DNA from: Dryas octopetala
Lineage: Eukaryota; Streptophyta; Magnoliopsida; Rosales; Rosaceae
DNA length: 64,000 nt
Reading direction: 5' to 3'
Assembly (NCBI GenBank): GCA_963921425.1
Contig: OY992839.1
Span: forward strand, 7,605,409-7,669,408
The notes under the pieces are model-generated. The model was not told the DNA's origin. It saw nothing but the letters and a program-made list of their open reading frames with translations, and searched no databases. Shown here piece after piece: positions 23,613 to 35,225 of the stretch (its first letter is position 1; every line of letters starts with the position of its first letter). The translations under genes were made by a program, and so were the position numbers.

Positions 23613-26035
23613 TTATCAATAACTATTGTTCATGAATTTGGAACTCAAGACCTCCCACAAAAGGGAGATTGGGTGTCACTCAAAAGACCAAATAGTCATT
23701 GCCTACAAAATATAATACTTTGAGTATAACTTTATGCCTCTAATATTTTAATTACATAATATTTAAAATTTACATCTCGTTACACACTCATCTTTCTTGA
23801 TTATATTGGAGGGAATCAAACATTATTATCTTAATCATAACCTATTAGTGTATTACCCCACTCACTCTTCACTTAATGTCTCCTTATTTCTACCTCTCCT
23901 TTTTTCTGTTCAATGTATGATTATTTGGTTTGTTTGAATTAAATTTTAATTTGAGTTAACTCTAAAATTGAATTTCTCATTAAAAGAATTAATAAAAGTA
24001 TTGAATCAATTGAATCTTTAAAGACTTTGTTAGAAAAATCTTAAGTAATAAAAGTCCATTTAGATAACACTCCTACTATTAAAGATGGATTGAATGTGAT
24101 ATTGAATGGTTTTCAATATTTTTATTGGAAATAAAACTCCTACTAAAAAAAGTGAAGCAACCCATTATTTGGTGTTATTAAATTGAATTCGCTATGTATC
24201 TTTGAAAATTGCCTAAATTAAATTTAACAATAATGCATTATCTTTAAATTTATTCATCAAATTTATTTATTAAATAATGTGCTAGTAACCGTCCAACAAA
24301 GTAATGTGTTGGTATCTTATTTTTTAAATATAAACAAAATTTATGAAAGGCCGATATTTACATAAATACAAATGACCTCATTATTTGGTAAATATACATT
24401 AGTCTAAAAGGAGACATTTTTAATGGTAGTTTGTAGCTTTTGAACAATATTCTTAAAAAAAAAAAAAAAAAACACTTCTGATGTGGAGAGTTTGTGAGTC
24501 AAGTTGTTATTTTCTATCTCTATCCTTACAAATGACACTTATTATTGCATATCCAAGTTCTTTGACATAAAGTGCTAGTAAAACTGCATGTGACATTGGA
24601 AAAATATCTATTTGTTTTTGTCTAATATAACTTTTTACATTTGGAATGATTAAGGTCCACCATTAAAAGCGTATAAGGGTAATTAATAATGAGCAATACT
24701 TTATGTACTATATTACTAATCACATTATTTATTGAAGTTGAATATATTTTTGTAAGTAAGTTGCGAGTACCACCTCTATGACGACGAATGTGACTAACAA
24801 TAGTATAATGAGTAAATATGATACAAATAACTTCATAAGTACAGGTGGGTTGGTAAAGCGGCGAAAGAAGATGTGCTGTAAACTCAAACATTTTAAGTTG
24901 TTATTCTAAATGGCTCACAGCACAAGCAACTAGCAAGGGCGCACATAAAGTGAAACTTGCATAGTCTAGCAAGAAAGAGAATATTGGGGTTTATGTAGCA
25001 AAGAATGGGGATATGAGAGAAATAGAAGGACATAAGCAGAAAAGAGGGATGTGGATTAATTAGGTTTGAATTGTCTATAATTAGTATGGTAGTGGGGAGT
25101 CAAAGGTCAAAGATGAACAGTTATTAGAGAGGAATTTGCGGGTCCAGGTTGTCTCCACCACTTTATTGGAGCAAAATCTCTCTCGTGTGGATAACATCAA
25201 CAGGGTGGTGGACTGGTGGGTTTCCATACAAGTGAAAGTTGAAACGAGATGTTCATTAAGTGGAGCCCACCCACCACCACAACCTCTTCTTTACCATAAT
25301 TCCTCACACTTCTCTTCTGGCCTTCTACTATTGCACGCCATGCCAGCAGTGTGTGAAATTAAATCAAAGAATCCCGTATTATACTCGAAGGTGAGACTTT
25401 CCTCTCTTTTTTTGTTTCATTTTTCCTTTGGGTTCAAAAGGTGAGGTAGTGAGGTGAGATTTGAGAGTGAATACCAAAACCCAAAATGTGTCACGGTCCA
25501 GAAAATTCATTTTTAAAATTTTAGGAGCCAAAGGAAATAAATTGCATTGGCAACTATTAACTCAAGAAGCAACATAATTTACATGTCAATTTTAGGAAAA
25601 TTATATGGGATGCCATATCATATGATTTTTCTTGATTTTTTTAAAGTTTCTTTGTGCAGCTTGAGAAACTAACATGTGCCGTAAAGTTGATATCAAATAC
25701 AATATTTATAAATAAAAAATTGTGGTTTTTTCCTTAAGAAAAAAAATTACAATATGAACACGAACACAAACACAAAACCGCAACTACAACTTAATCCAAA
25801 ACGACCAAAATTAAAGTAAGAAACGGTAAGGAAATGACACATAACTCCAAGATACAAATACAATCAATAAGAAGCTTTGAGTCTAGCTCTGTCAACAACT
25901 TTCAAATTTCCTCTCTTAAGGCAAATAAAATTTTATCTCTCAAGCTTTTCCCTTAGCAAGAAGCATATTAGTCACACTTAAATTTCTAGAATCATTATAT
26001 AAAATTAAACAAGAAAACATGATGGGATTAGGACA
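23613..26035. other. Intergenic, no gene recognised
   Basis: AT-rich DNA with short frames only. A G/C-richer patch near 25130-25440 contains a 102-codon frame without domain or initiator context. No delimited repeat was seen. Confidence 0.4.
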
Positions 26036-26756
26036 AGTAGGGGTGGGAATTTGTCTCGGTGGATCGTGTTCGTGTTAAATACTAGTTAATCCTAATCAGA
26101 TTTGTTTAATTAATTGTGTCAAATGACTCAATCTTAACTCAACCCGTTCATAATCGTGTTATGTTTGGATTGACTCATATATCTCGTGAACTATAAATAA
26201 AACATAATTTCTTTTATTTTTAAACCAAATTAGTTACTTATACATTACTTTTAAAACATAAAAATTATATTTAATCATAATACTAACAAACCTATATACA
26301 AATAAATCATAATTATATAATAGCTCATATAATGCATATTAAAAATGTATAAAAATTATTCATCTTTGTCATATAATAATACTAGTTAAACGTGTCACGA
26401 TCCTATTACACTATTTGACACTAGCAAGACTCATTTATTCTTTTTGTTTAGTGTGTTGTGTTATATTCGTGTTTGTGTCAAGAAATTGAGAAATTATTCT
26501 GTATAACCGATATATTGACATGTGGTATAACTAGTCTATATGTTATAATATGAGTGAATGTTATTAATATTATACCCTGCTAATATAAACACATCGTCCA
26601 ATAATACCCTTACACGTTAGATTGGTTATACCACATGGCGGTATATCGGTTATACCCTATAATTTTTCCAAGAAATGACCCACCCAAACCCACTAAGTTC
26701 GTGTTAAGTTCGAGTTGTATTATCGTGTCGTGTCCAAATTTGTCACTCTTAAAGAT
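26036..26756. mobile_element. hAT-like repeat with a nested MITE
   Basis: The left end TAGGGGTGGGAATTTG pairs imperfectly with the right end complement TAAGAGTGACAAATTTG. The interior carries GTGTCG/GTTCGTGTT words as in 6530-7085. Eight-base flanks do not match, so this is an old or rearranged copy. Confidence 0.45.
26488..26669. mobile_element. Small MITE nested in the hAT-like repeat
   Basis: The ends share GTATAACCGATATA and CATGTGGTATAAC in inverted orientation. AAGAAAT lies on both sides (26480-26486 and 26670-26676), giving a 7-8 bp duplication. Confidence 0.6.
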
Positions 26757-26760
26757 GAAT

Positions 26761-28571
26761 GCTATTATAATAGTCTCAATCCGATGCTCCAAATCTGCTT
26801 GAAAAATTCACCCTAATAAATTAGTAGATGTACTCTGCTATTCAATCCAGTACAATTTCTACTTAGAATTACTCTACCTTGTAGGTTGTAGAGCTGTAGA
26901 ATCACATTTTAAAATAATGTTGAGACATTGATATTGTAGCTTTTATACATTAATTTGACTATGTCACAATATATCTCATGAATAAGCCTCACATAAAATT
27001 GTCTCATTAATAAGTGGTTCATCAAGTAAAATCCTTACATCCATGTATATGTTGAGCTCAAAACCCCTATAACATATGTGTTTCATTCCATGAAATAATG
27101 GATGTCTATGTTAATTAATTCCCCTTAAATTAATCTTCACAAATTTGAACAGAAAGTGGCATATATATGGATAAGCCTGACTCAACATCTGCAATGTACA
27201 AATCTTCTTCACTATAAAACCATGCCATTTTTAAAAAAATTTCAAAAGAGATCTTCCTTTTTGGGAACACTGGGCAAATAGTACAAACAAATGACCAACA
27301 TGTAGAAGAAAATGGGAAACAAGTGGGAAAGAAAAAGTACTGTTTCAGAGTGAAACCTCTTACTTTGCCTCATAAACAGAGATGAGTCAGAGATGAACAA
27401 CGAGCTGAGCCAAAAGCAGAACCCAAAAACGGTGTCGTCTAGTGGCGTCAAAGGCAGAGAATGCGCCCCACGACGAGCCACGCCCCGTTGGTGTGACCCT
27501 CCTGTTGTCCCCGGTCAACCGGGCAGCCACCTCGCTGTACCGGTCCACCCCGAAATTTTTACTATTTCGGTTGTTATTGCTTAATTCCCTCAATGCTATG
27601 CACGTGCACTTTTACCTTCCTCGCACGTGTTTCCAGCTAGCTAGCTATTAGACAAAGCCTCTTTATTATTCCTTTGACCAGTTGACCGCATGCTTTGGCA
27701 ACAGTGTAGTGTTGTCTAGTGTCCACCGTGTCAAATGGCTCCAGAGAGAGAGAGAGAGAGTTGGAAATCTAGTGGGTCTCTCAACACGTGTAGGTGTGGA
27801 AACATGAGATTAAATACTTCTTTCAATTCCAAGTTGGAAATAAGTATGTCGGTATGAGAATAAATCTCATGTTCTATTTAAAAATGCAGTAGCCAATTCA
27901 GCTGAAAACAAGATGACAAGTTTATAGTATCATATTACAATATACTATGTATAGAAATCCAGGTTCAAAAATATGGTTTTTGATAGATAAGCTTGAAATT
28001 GGAACGAGTATACACAAAAAAATGTCTAGTTTTTAACTCGTTTTAAATAATTGTATGAATTTTTTGTCAAGCCTTCGAATGTTTTACGTCATTTTTTCTT
28101 AGCCACATCTAATTATTGTACTTAGTGACATATATATTGTTGCCTAACAAATATACTGTTATTTACAAACTCAACTTAGGATCGAATAAAATAAAATTTT
28201 AAATGTGAAGTTTATAGATGGAGTTTTTCTTTTTTAACATTTACTATTAAAAATATAATAACATATATTGTTTATATTTTATTAATAAAGGGTTATATCC
28301 ATTTTGCTCCCTCAACCATGATCTTATGTCAAATTTGCCCCTATTAAAAATTGATAACTTAAGGCATCAAACCTTTAAAATTTTCGTAAAACAAATGTCA
28401 CACGCCCTTTACATAAAGAAAAATGGACAAATTCACGTCCAAAACTTTACATAAGTCTTATGAGTCTGTTGTCCGATTCGAAAATATTTTCCTACAAAAT
28501 GCCCTTTTGTTCTATGTTACTGTAAACGAAATGTATTTAATGATTTGTAAAATATAGCTATATAGTTAGTC
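26761..28571. other. Intergenic with a GC-rich island at about 27390-27600
   Basis: Mostly AT-rich. The island contains a minus-strand frame at 27387-27593 (68 codons, FGVDRYSEVAARLTGDNRRV in its middle) and overlapping frames on both strands. Three ACGTG core motifs follow (GCACGTGC near 27601, GCACGTGT near 27623, ACACGTGT near 27784). I recognise no protein family, so a gene cannot be called. Confidence 0.35.
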
Positions 28572-28972
28572 CAGGCTCCTTCTGTTGAGGTATACCTCAA
28601 CTTATTTATGTTGAGGTATACCTTATTGGGGCCAACACGAGTCGTTTTGTGTCGATCCGAACCGTTCAATTTTTACATTTCCATAGATAGATTATCCTTG
28701 TAAAAAATTAGCCAAATCAGAAATCATTTGCCTATCTAACTTTGATCAAATAAATGGACGAACCAAATATTTTCGATGAAACCGTCCATTTGTTTTATCA
28801 AAGTTAGATAGGCAAATGATTTCCGATTTGGCTAATTTTTTGCAAGGATGATCTATCAATGAAGATGATCCTTGTGAACGGTTCGGATCGACACAAAACC
28901 ACTCGTGTGGGCCCCAACAAGGTTATACCTCAACATAAATAAGTTGAGGTATACCTCAACAGAAGAAGCCTG
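28572..28972. mobile_element. MULE-type MITE, 401 bp, 10-bp TSD
   Basis: Ends CAGGCTCCTTCTGTTGAGG and the complement of its right end, CAGGCTTCTTCTGTTGAGG. Each arm itself contains a small palindrome (TTGAGGTATACCTCAA). The 10-bp word ATAGTTAGTC flanks it (28562-28571 and 28973-28982). It is almost perfectly palindromic over its full length. Confidence 0.9.
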
Positions 28973-28982
28973 ATAGTTAGTC

Positions 28983-31900
28983 AACCTATATTTAATCTTC
29001 TAACTTTTCGGGCAAAAAAAATAAATATTCTACCTTTAACAGAAAAATTCTCAAAAGAATAGGGTGAAGAACCATACTATATTTATTTGTTTTCTTTCTT
29101 AAAAGAGAGTAACCCACTAACCCTTCTTCCTATCATTGTTCTCTCTTAAGTGGAGGATCACGTAATGAAGCATATATTGTTAGCTTACTATTTGCTGATA
29201 CTAATTATTGACTTCATTGTCACATCAGAACCTAAACCAAGGAAATTCATTTTAATTTATGGGTGCAAGTTTTTACTTTTTAATTTTATATCCTGGAAAG
29301 TAACAATTCCTACCAAAAGGCCATCCCTAATGACATAGACGGATAGTCTAGACATCACATTATCTTCAATTTATCGTCATAAAGAAAAGTTGACAACCAA
29401 GCACATACTTTGGTTTCTAACTGAAAACGAACACAATCTAGCAAAATCTAATTAAGCCACACTTTCCACTCTGTTTAATTTGTATAGAATCTTATATAAG
29501 CTACAGATAGTCTATCATGCATATGTTTTCCTAACCTTCTTTTGCATATCGTAAATTTGGATTATTAATTAAATTGATTATGTAATGAGAGTGTTCTTAC
29601 AAATAATTGTATAACCAAATTCTTATTTAAATATATGTTTGAGATTGAAAGTCTAGATGTGACAACCTAATATATTAGATTCTCTAACACGAAAATATTT
29701 ATATAGGATAATTTTTTGTTTTTAAACATGAATCAAGACCACATATTTAGTTAAGAGTCAACTAAATTAATAAAGACTTACTGTTTGACAAGAAAATATT
29801 TCTGTATATATATATATGAATTAATTCTCATATCAAACAATATATTATTTTATGTTGTGAAATTATTAATTCACACTATTGTTTAGGTAAAATATTTTAT
29901 TTGAATGTATAATCAAGATTATACTCTTGTAATATAACATGTTATGCTATATGATGGAGAAAATATTATTTATCATGCATAAAATTCAAATGTGCTTTTG
30001 CCATTCATATAAAAAAAGGAATTATGGTTATGGGTTTCATGCAATTTGCTTTGATTCCCTACTAACCTAGTGCTCAGCAGATCTTGTTTATGTTATGGGA
30101 GCAACAATTCCCCAACTACTTTATTCCAATAAAGTGAACCAATTACTAACCAAATCTTTCTTTATCCAAATTAAAAAAATGGAAAAATTTCACAAGTGCT
30201 TGAAAGCCCAACTTTTTGTTGGATTAGTTTACTCCCAATTTCTAAGGGGATGCATCCAAGAGGCCTTCATGTCTCGATGGTGGATGAGCTAATTAATTAA
30301 TTAAGTTGCTTGATTTCAACCTCTAAAATATACTTTTAGGGAAATTGATAACTATTTAATTTATTCTAAATTTGCAAATATTTTGGTGGCACCCAAAGAG
30401 TGTGGGTGGGGGGTGGTAAAGCCTAGTTGGGATTGTGATTAGACCCAGGATTTTTATCTTTGTGGTCCTATACTCGTATCTATCGAATAATTGAACCCAC
30501 TTTTCCACGTACGTGGGTGGTCCGATCTTGCACCACGTGTCCACTTTGATAGTGGTGTTCATCATGTGGTCCATATGTAACGTCTATTTTCAACTACATT
30601 TTGTATGTGCATGGGGTTCTCAACATGGCCCCTTGTGTTCGCGCAAAGCTAAAGACACCAGAGTGTGTGCTGTATATGTTGTTGATTCAAATTTCAACGT
30701 ACCCAATGAATAAGTAGGTGATTTGATGTTATAAGAGAGGTGTTCAATCATGGAAATGAACTTTTTTTTTAACTTTTTGCTGAAATTTTTTTAACTTTTG
30801 CTTTCAGAAAAAAGTTAAAGAAGTTTGTTTTTTGTTTTTGGCATCCACATTGCACTAATATGATTATATCATTATCAACTAATTAATTACTTAGGTCTAA
30901 ATGTCTAATACCTAACTAGTTTGGGCTTTATGAAATTTCTCTTTGATACTTTACCTATCATGTATCACTTCAGGAAATTAAGTCGTCGTTGATTATGTAC
31001 TTTACCTGTAATGATAATCACGCGTCATGTGTCTTAATAGAATCTTTGATACTAATACCGGTTATTTATTGAAGCCTATATCTTTGATACTTTACCTATC
31101 ATGTATCACTTCAGGAAATTAAGTCGTCGTTGATTCTGTACTTTACCTGTAATGATAATTACGCGTCATGTGTCTTAATAGAATCTTTGATACTAATACC
31201 GGTTATTTATTGAAGCCTATATCTTTCAACCTTCACGATACAATGATACTATTTTGAAGTTAATGTACCACTTAGGTTTAACATAAAAAAATAATAAATT
31301 TAATGAATCTATATATCCAGATTTTCTCAAAATTGGTCTTGTCTTGGGTTGAATTCTCCTGATTAGCAACCAATACTACCACTTGAATTATACAATTGAT
31401 TAAGCATGCACGTTATCATTAGATGGAGGGCTGAAATGGATAATGATAATATTATCAAGAATTAAGCATGTAGATTCTAATGCAAGCAGTCAATCTCAAG
31501 AATGGCCTCACTGTATCGAGGGTTGCTTTCAAAGTTGGCAACTGTTGGTCTGTTGCCCCAATATTTTTCATATCTTATATTATAAATAAATAAATATTGA
31601 TGCGCATATAATTAAGGGTAAGGGCCAGTGGAAAATCTATGCCCCATCCACGGAGGAAAATGCATAATTTATGCCATCGATGTGCGTCATGAACTCCCAC
31701 AGATTAATTAATTAATATTTCCACCAATTACTATTTGAAGACTTGGATTTAATTGGGCATGCATATATAGACTTTAATATGTGCGGTTTCTAGAAGGCTT
31801 ATTTTTTTGTGTGCACGAGTTATAATTGTGAACATGTCTTTAATTGGATAATTGGATGGATGGTAGATAACCCATTGTTGTTATATTAATTGGATGGGGA

Positions 31901-34331
31901 ATCTTCATTAGTTGGATGAGGAACCTTCATCATTTTAAAATATTTATACTTTTTGCAGAAAAATTAAAGATAGTAATTCTTTCACCTTGCAGAAAGTGTA
32001 CAGGATGTTTAGGTGCATGATCAATTTTCTTATTCACCTAAAAGGTTAGGAAAAAGTACTTTGTTTTGGGTATAATAGGAAAAAAACACTTTATTATTTA
32101 TATAATATATTATATATACACACACACCCAAAGAGCTTTTTAGGAAGAATCCCTTGTCGATCGGTTAGTAAAAATATTGTGAAGTCTTGTTAGCCAGAAT
32201 ATTATAAATCAAAATCATTATTATGTCAAATTATGTCTGGATATATATGCCATCTTGACACACATTCTGATATGGAAAAAGAACATTATCCATATAAGAA
32301 AACAGTAGTAATTAATAAGAATATCTGCATGCATGGTTTTCGGTTTGTTTGTTGGTTTTGCTGGCGATGGAGTAGCTTCAATGCTCTAGAATATGCTAAT
32401 ATTGTTTTTGGACAAGCTATATGACACATTTCAGAACCTGATTCCCCCTCACCGACCTAAAAAATCATAATATTCCCTGCATTTCTTAATTAGTGCTTGA
32501 TTTACTTAATTAAGCCTACATGCATATGTATATTTGTGTCGATCAGAGTGCTTATCAGAATTAAGGACATTGAGACAAGCTAAGGTACATGTTAATGTTT
32601 AAATCATTAACCTTGAACCCCTAAAAATACAGGAATTTTAAGGTTTCTTGAGCCGTGCACATAGGGTTAAATTATTTATTTAAAGGCATGCAAGTGTACC
32701 CTTGATTCATGCAAACTAATTAATTTAATCCCTACCAGATTACCATTGAACACGATACTTTTTACTTGGACCCTAATTAACCAAAACTGTTAGCTGTCCA
32801 TAGGCACTAGGGACTGACTTCTGTGCATATATAAAAATGAAAACAAAAATGTTAGGTTCACTATATACACTCTTATGTATTCAATTTATTCACTAAATGA
32901 TGTATTTGTATATATATATATATATCAGTATCTTACCTATTAGAAATAAATGAAATTAGCTATTAATTAAGAGCCTATATTTGTTGTTATTTTCTTTTTT
33001 TCATATAGTGTTTGTACCCAAAATGACATTTGAATTTAGTGTTTATATTAGAAAGAAATGATTAAAGCTTTAAATGAGATAGGTACGCAGTTTTGACACA
33101 AGTACCATATCAATACATAAAAGATCAACAAAAATCTGGACTCAATAATCTTGGCCAACATATGCAAGTATGAGTTTGGAATATTGTCTGCTTATATTTT
33201 TTGTGTTAAATAATCAAAAAATATAAGTAAAGAAACCTATTTTCTGGAGCATATATATGCTCTATAGCATATACGTAGCACCTACCCATTTGCATTTTTG
33301 AGATAAAGAATTCAACTCTACTCGAGTCCCGTCCATCTATTCTTGCCCAAACCCTTTTTAGGCTAGTGGATGTAACAGTGATGAGTAACAATTTCGAAAG
33401 CAAAGCACAATTTCACTACAAGAAGCCAGATTGAATCAATACATGTACATGATTAAAGTGGACTACGATTCTTTATTACTGCATAATCACATGGTACCTA
33501 GGCATGCATAAAGTAATTACTTACAACTCGTTCATCTATAAGTCAAGCTGTAATTTAAATTTCACCAGGATTTTGAAAGCAGAGAAAACAAAATAAAACA
33601 AGTTTAATTGATATTCAATCATGTTCGATCACTATAGTACTTTATATGACAAGAGATTGGGCATAAAAGCATTGTCCCAAATAAAGTAGTAGGGCATGAA
33701 CTTGTTCAGATGGGAAGGGGCAGCACCATTTTAGGCCTGGTTGCATGCTCCAAAAGTCATATTTGCCTACACACAGTACGTAGTAGCAACATTATAATTC
33801 AATTGATCTACAAATTTATAACCAGTGGCTCTGTATTGTTTTGCTAATATTAAACAAGCAAAAGAGAGAATTTAAACCCATATATTAGAGGAGCGGGATA
33901 TTAACATTTTCTTTTTCATTTCGACACTCCTCCTAGTTAGGCTTCAATTATCAACCACATCCCAACCCCCCCCCCCCCCCCAAGGCCCCAGTTCCTACAC
34001 CCCAAGGCCCAGGCCCAACCCAATATCCCCACCACTAACCCCAGGGTCAAGGCTCAAGCCCACCTCTTATTCTCATTCTCATTCTCACTCTCACTTCTAC
34101 TATTTTTTTTTTTTTTTTTAAATGACAAAATTTGAACCTAGAACCTATTACTTTTCCACTTCACACCTCCCCCCCAATGGCAGTTAAGGTAAAGCTTATG
34201 GATATTCTCATTCATTTCAGTCAATAACGGATTCACAAATTTGTCTTTATGGAGGCATGATGAAAAAAACTCACCACTCTTATTCAGAAACCGCTTCATT
34301 GTAACATTTTATCAAACTGTTTTGCCTCACC
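28983..34331. other. Intergenic, no gene recognised
   Basis: AT-rich. Contains a 141-bp tandem duplication (30941-31222), a short TA run near 32910-32926, a C17 tract at 33966-33982 and poly(T) near 34105. Short frames (29150-29338, 30095-30292, 30356-30713, 32233-32424, 33206-33403) have no supporting features. Confidence 0.4.
30941..31222. repeat. 141-bp tandem duplication
   Basis: Two head-to-tail copies, 30941-31081 and 31082-31222, beginning CTTTGATACTTTACCTATC. I count two single-base differences (ATTATG/ATTCTG and AATCACG/AATTACG), so the duplication is recent. Not coding. Confidence 0.9.
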
Positions 34332-34894
34332 TAGGGATGGCCATTTGACCCAGTGGGCAGATACCCACAGTCCCAAACCCATCCCATTTAAATTTTGATA
34401 TACCCATACCATGCCATACCCATTACTATTTTCATGGGTATTACCCATACCCGCCCACCAGATTAATGGGTTGCCCAAACCCAACCCATTAACCCACAAT
34501 TTTTTTTTAATAAAATATAATTCTAATTAAATAATTCAATTTTTGGAGGAAACACTTTATTATTTCATTATCTCTCTGGTATTTTTTTCCTCTGCTAGCT
34601 TTCAAGGCTTTATATTAATCTCAGTATAAGACTAACTTTGAAAAATTAGTCTATTTTCTATATGTCTACTTAACTAGGATGAAAAGCAGCTGCTTGTTAA
34701 CAATGAGTGCTTAGTAGTGATTCATGGAACGAATTACAAGCTATGCTTGTCTGCAACGCCTCAGGTGGAGACATGAGAGTAGCATCCACTAGAAGTAAAC
34801 TGCAAACGATACGTCACAAGCAATTTTAATAACCGTACTATATACGCATCCAATGTGAATGTGCCACTGCCACCAGTAGAGCATGAATACCAAC

Positions 34895-34930
<36 letters not shown>

Positions 34931-35174
34931 CACAAATGTTTCCTACTTTGTGATCTCCGTTGGAAATATAGCAGCCACCTGTGACTCTGTGTTAAGATTT
35001 TTTGTTTTGTATATTTGGATACCCATGGGTATTACCCAAACCCATCTTATCTATATATGGGTTTTATAAAAATCCCCATACCCAACCCAAATCCAATAAT
35101 AATGTCTCAAATCCATCCCCTAATAGAATAGGTGTTGCGGGTACCCACACCCATGGGTCAAATGGCCAATCCTA
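34332..35174. mobile_element. hAT non-autonomous element, 843 bp, 8-bp TSD
   Basis: The left end TAGGGATGGCCATTTGACCC pairs with the right end complement TAGGATTGGCCATTTGACCC. Perfect 8-bp flanks GCCTCACC (34324-34331 and 35175-35182). CCCAAACCCAT-type words fill the subterminal parts and a (GA)n tract sits near 34898-34928. It lies about 50 bp beyond the last readable codon of the PLC-like gene and may have displaced its 3' part. Confidence 0.9.
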
Positions 35175-35225
35175 GCCTCACCCCTCAAGGAAAGAAAAAT
35201 AAAAACTAGAGAAAAGAACTCTAGT

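Noticed and set aside
25136..25444. 102-codon plus-strand frame
   Set aside because: No recognised motif, no initiation or splice context, and composition like the surrounding DNA.
33415..33440. CACTACAAGAAGCC, a possible CACTA terminus
   Set aside because: No partner TTGTAGTG end in the right orientation, no subterminal repeats and no 3-bp duplication were found nearby.
33966..33982. C17 tract as an i-motif or regulatory site
   Set aside because: It is a single homopolymer in repeat-like DNA without a nearby gene start, and could be a sequencing or assembly artefact.
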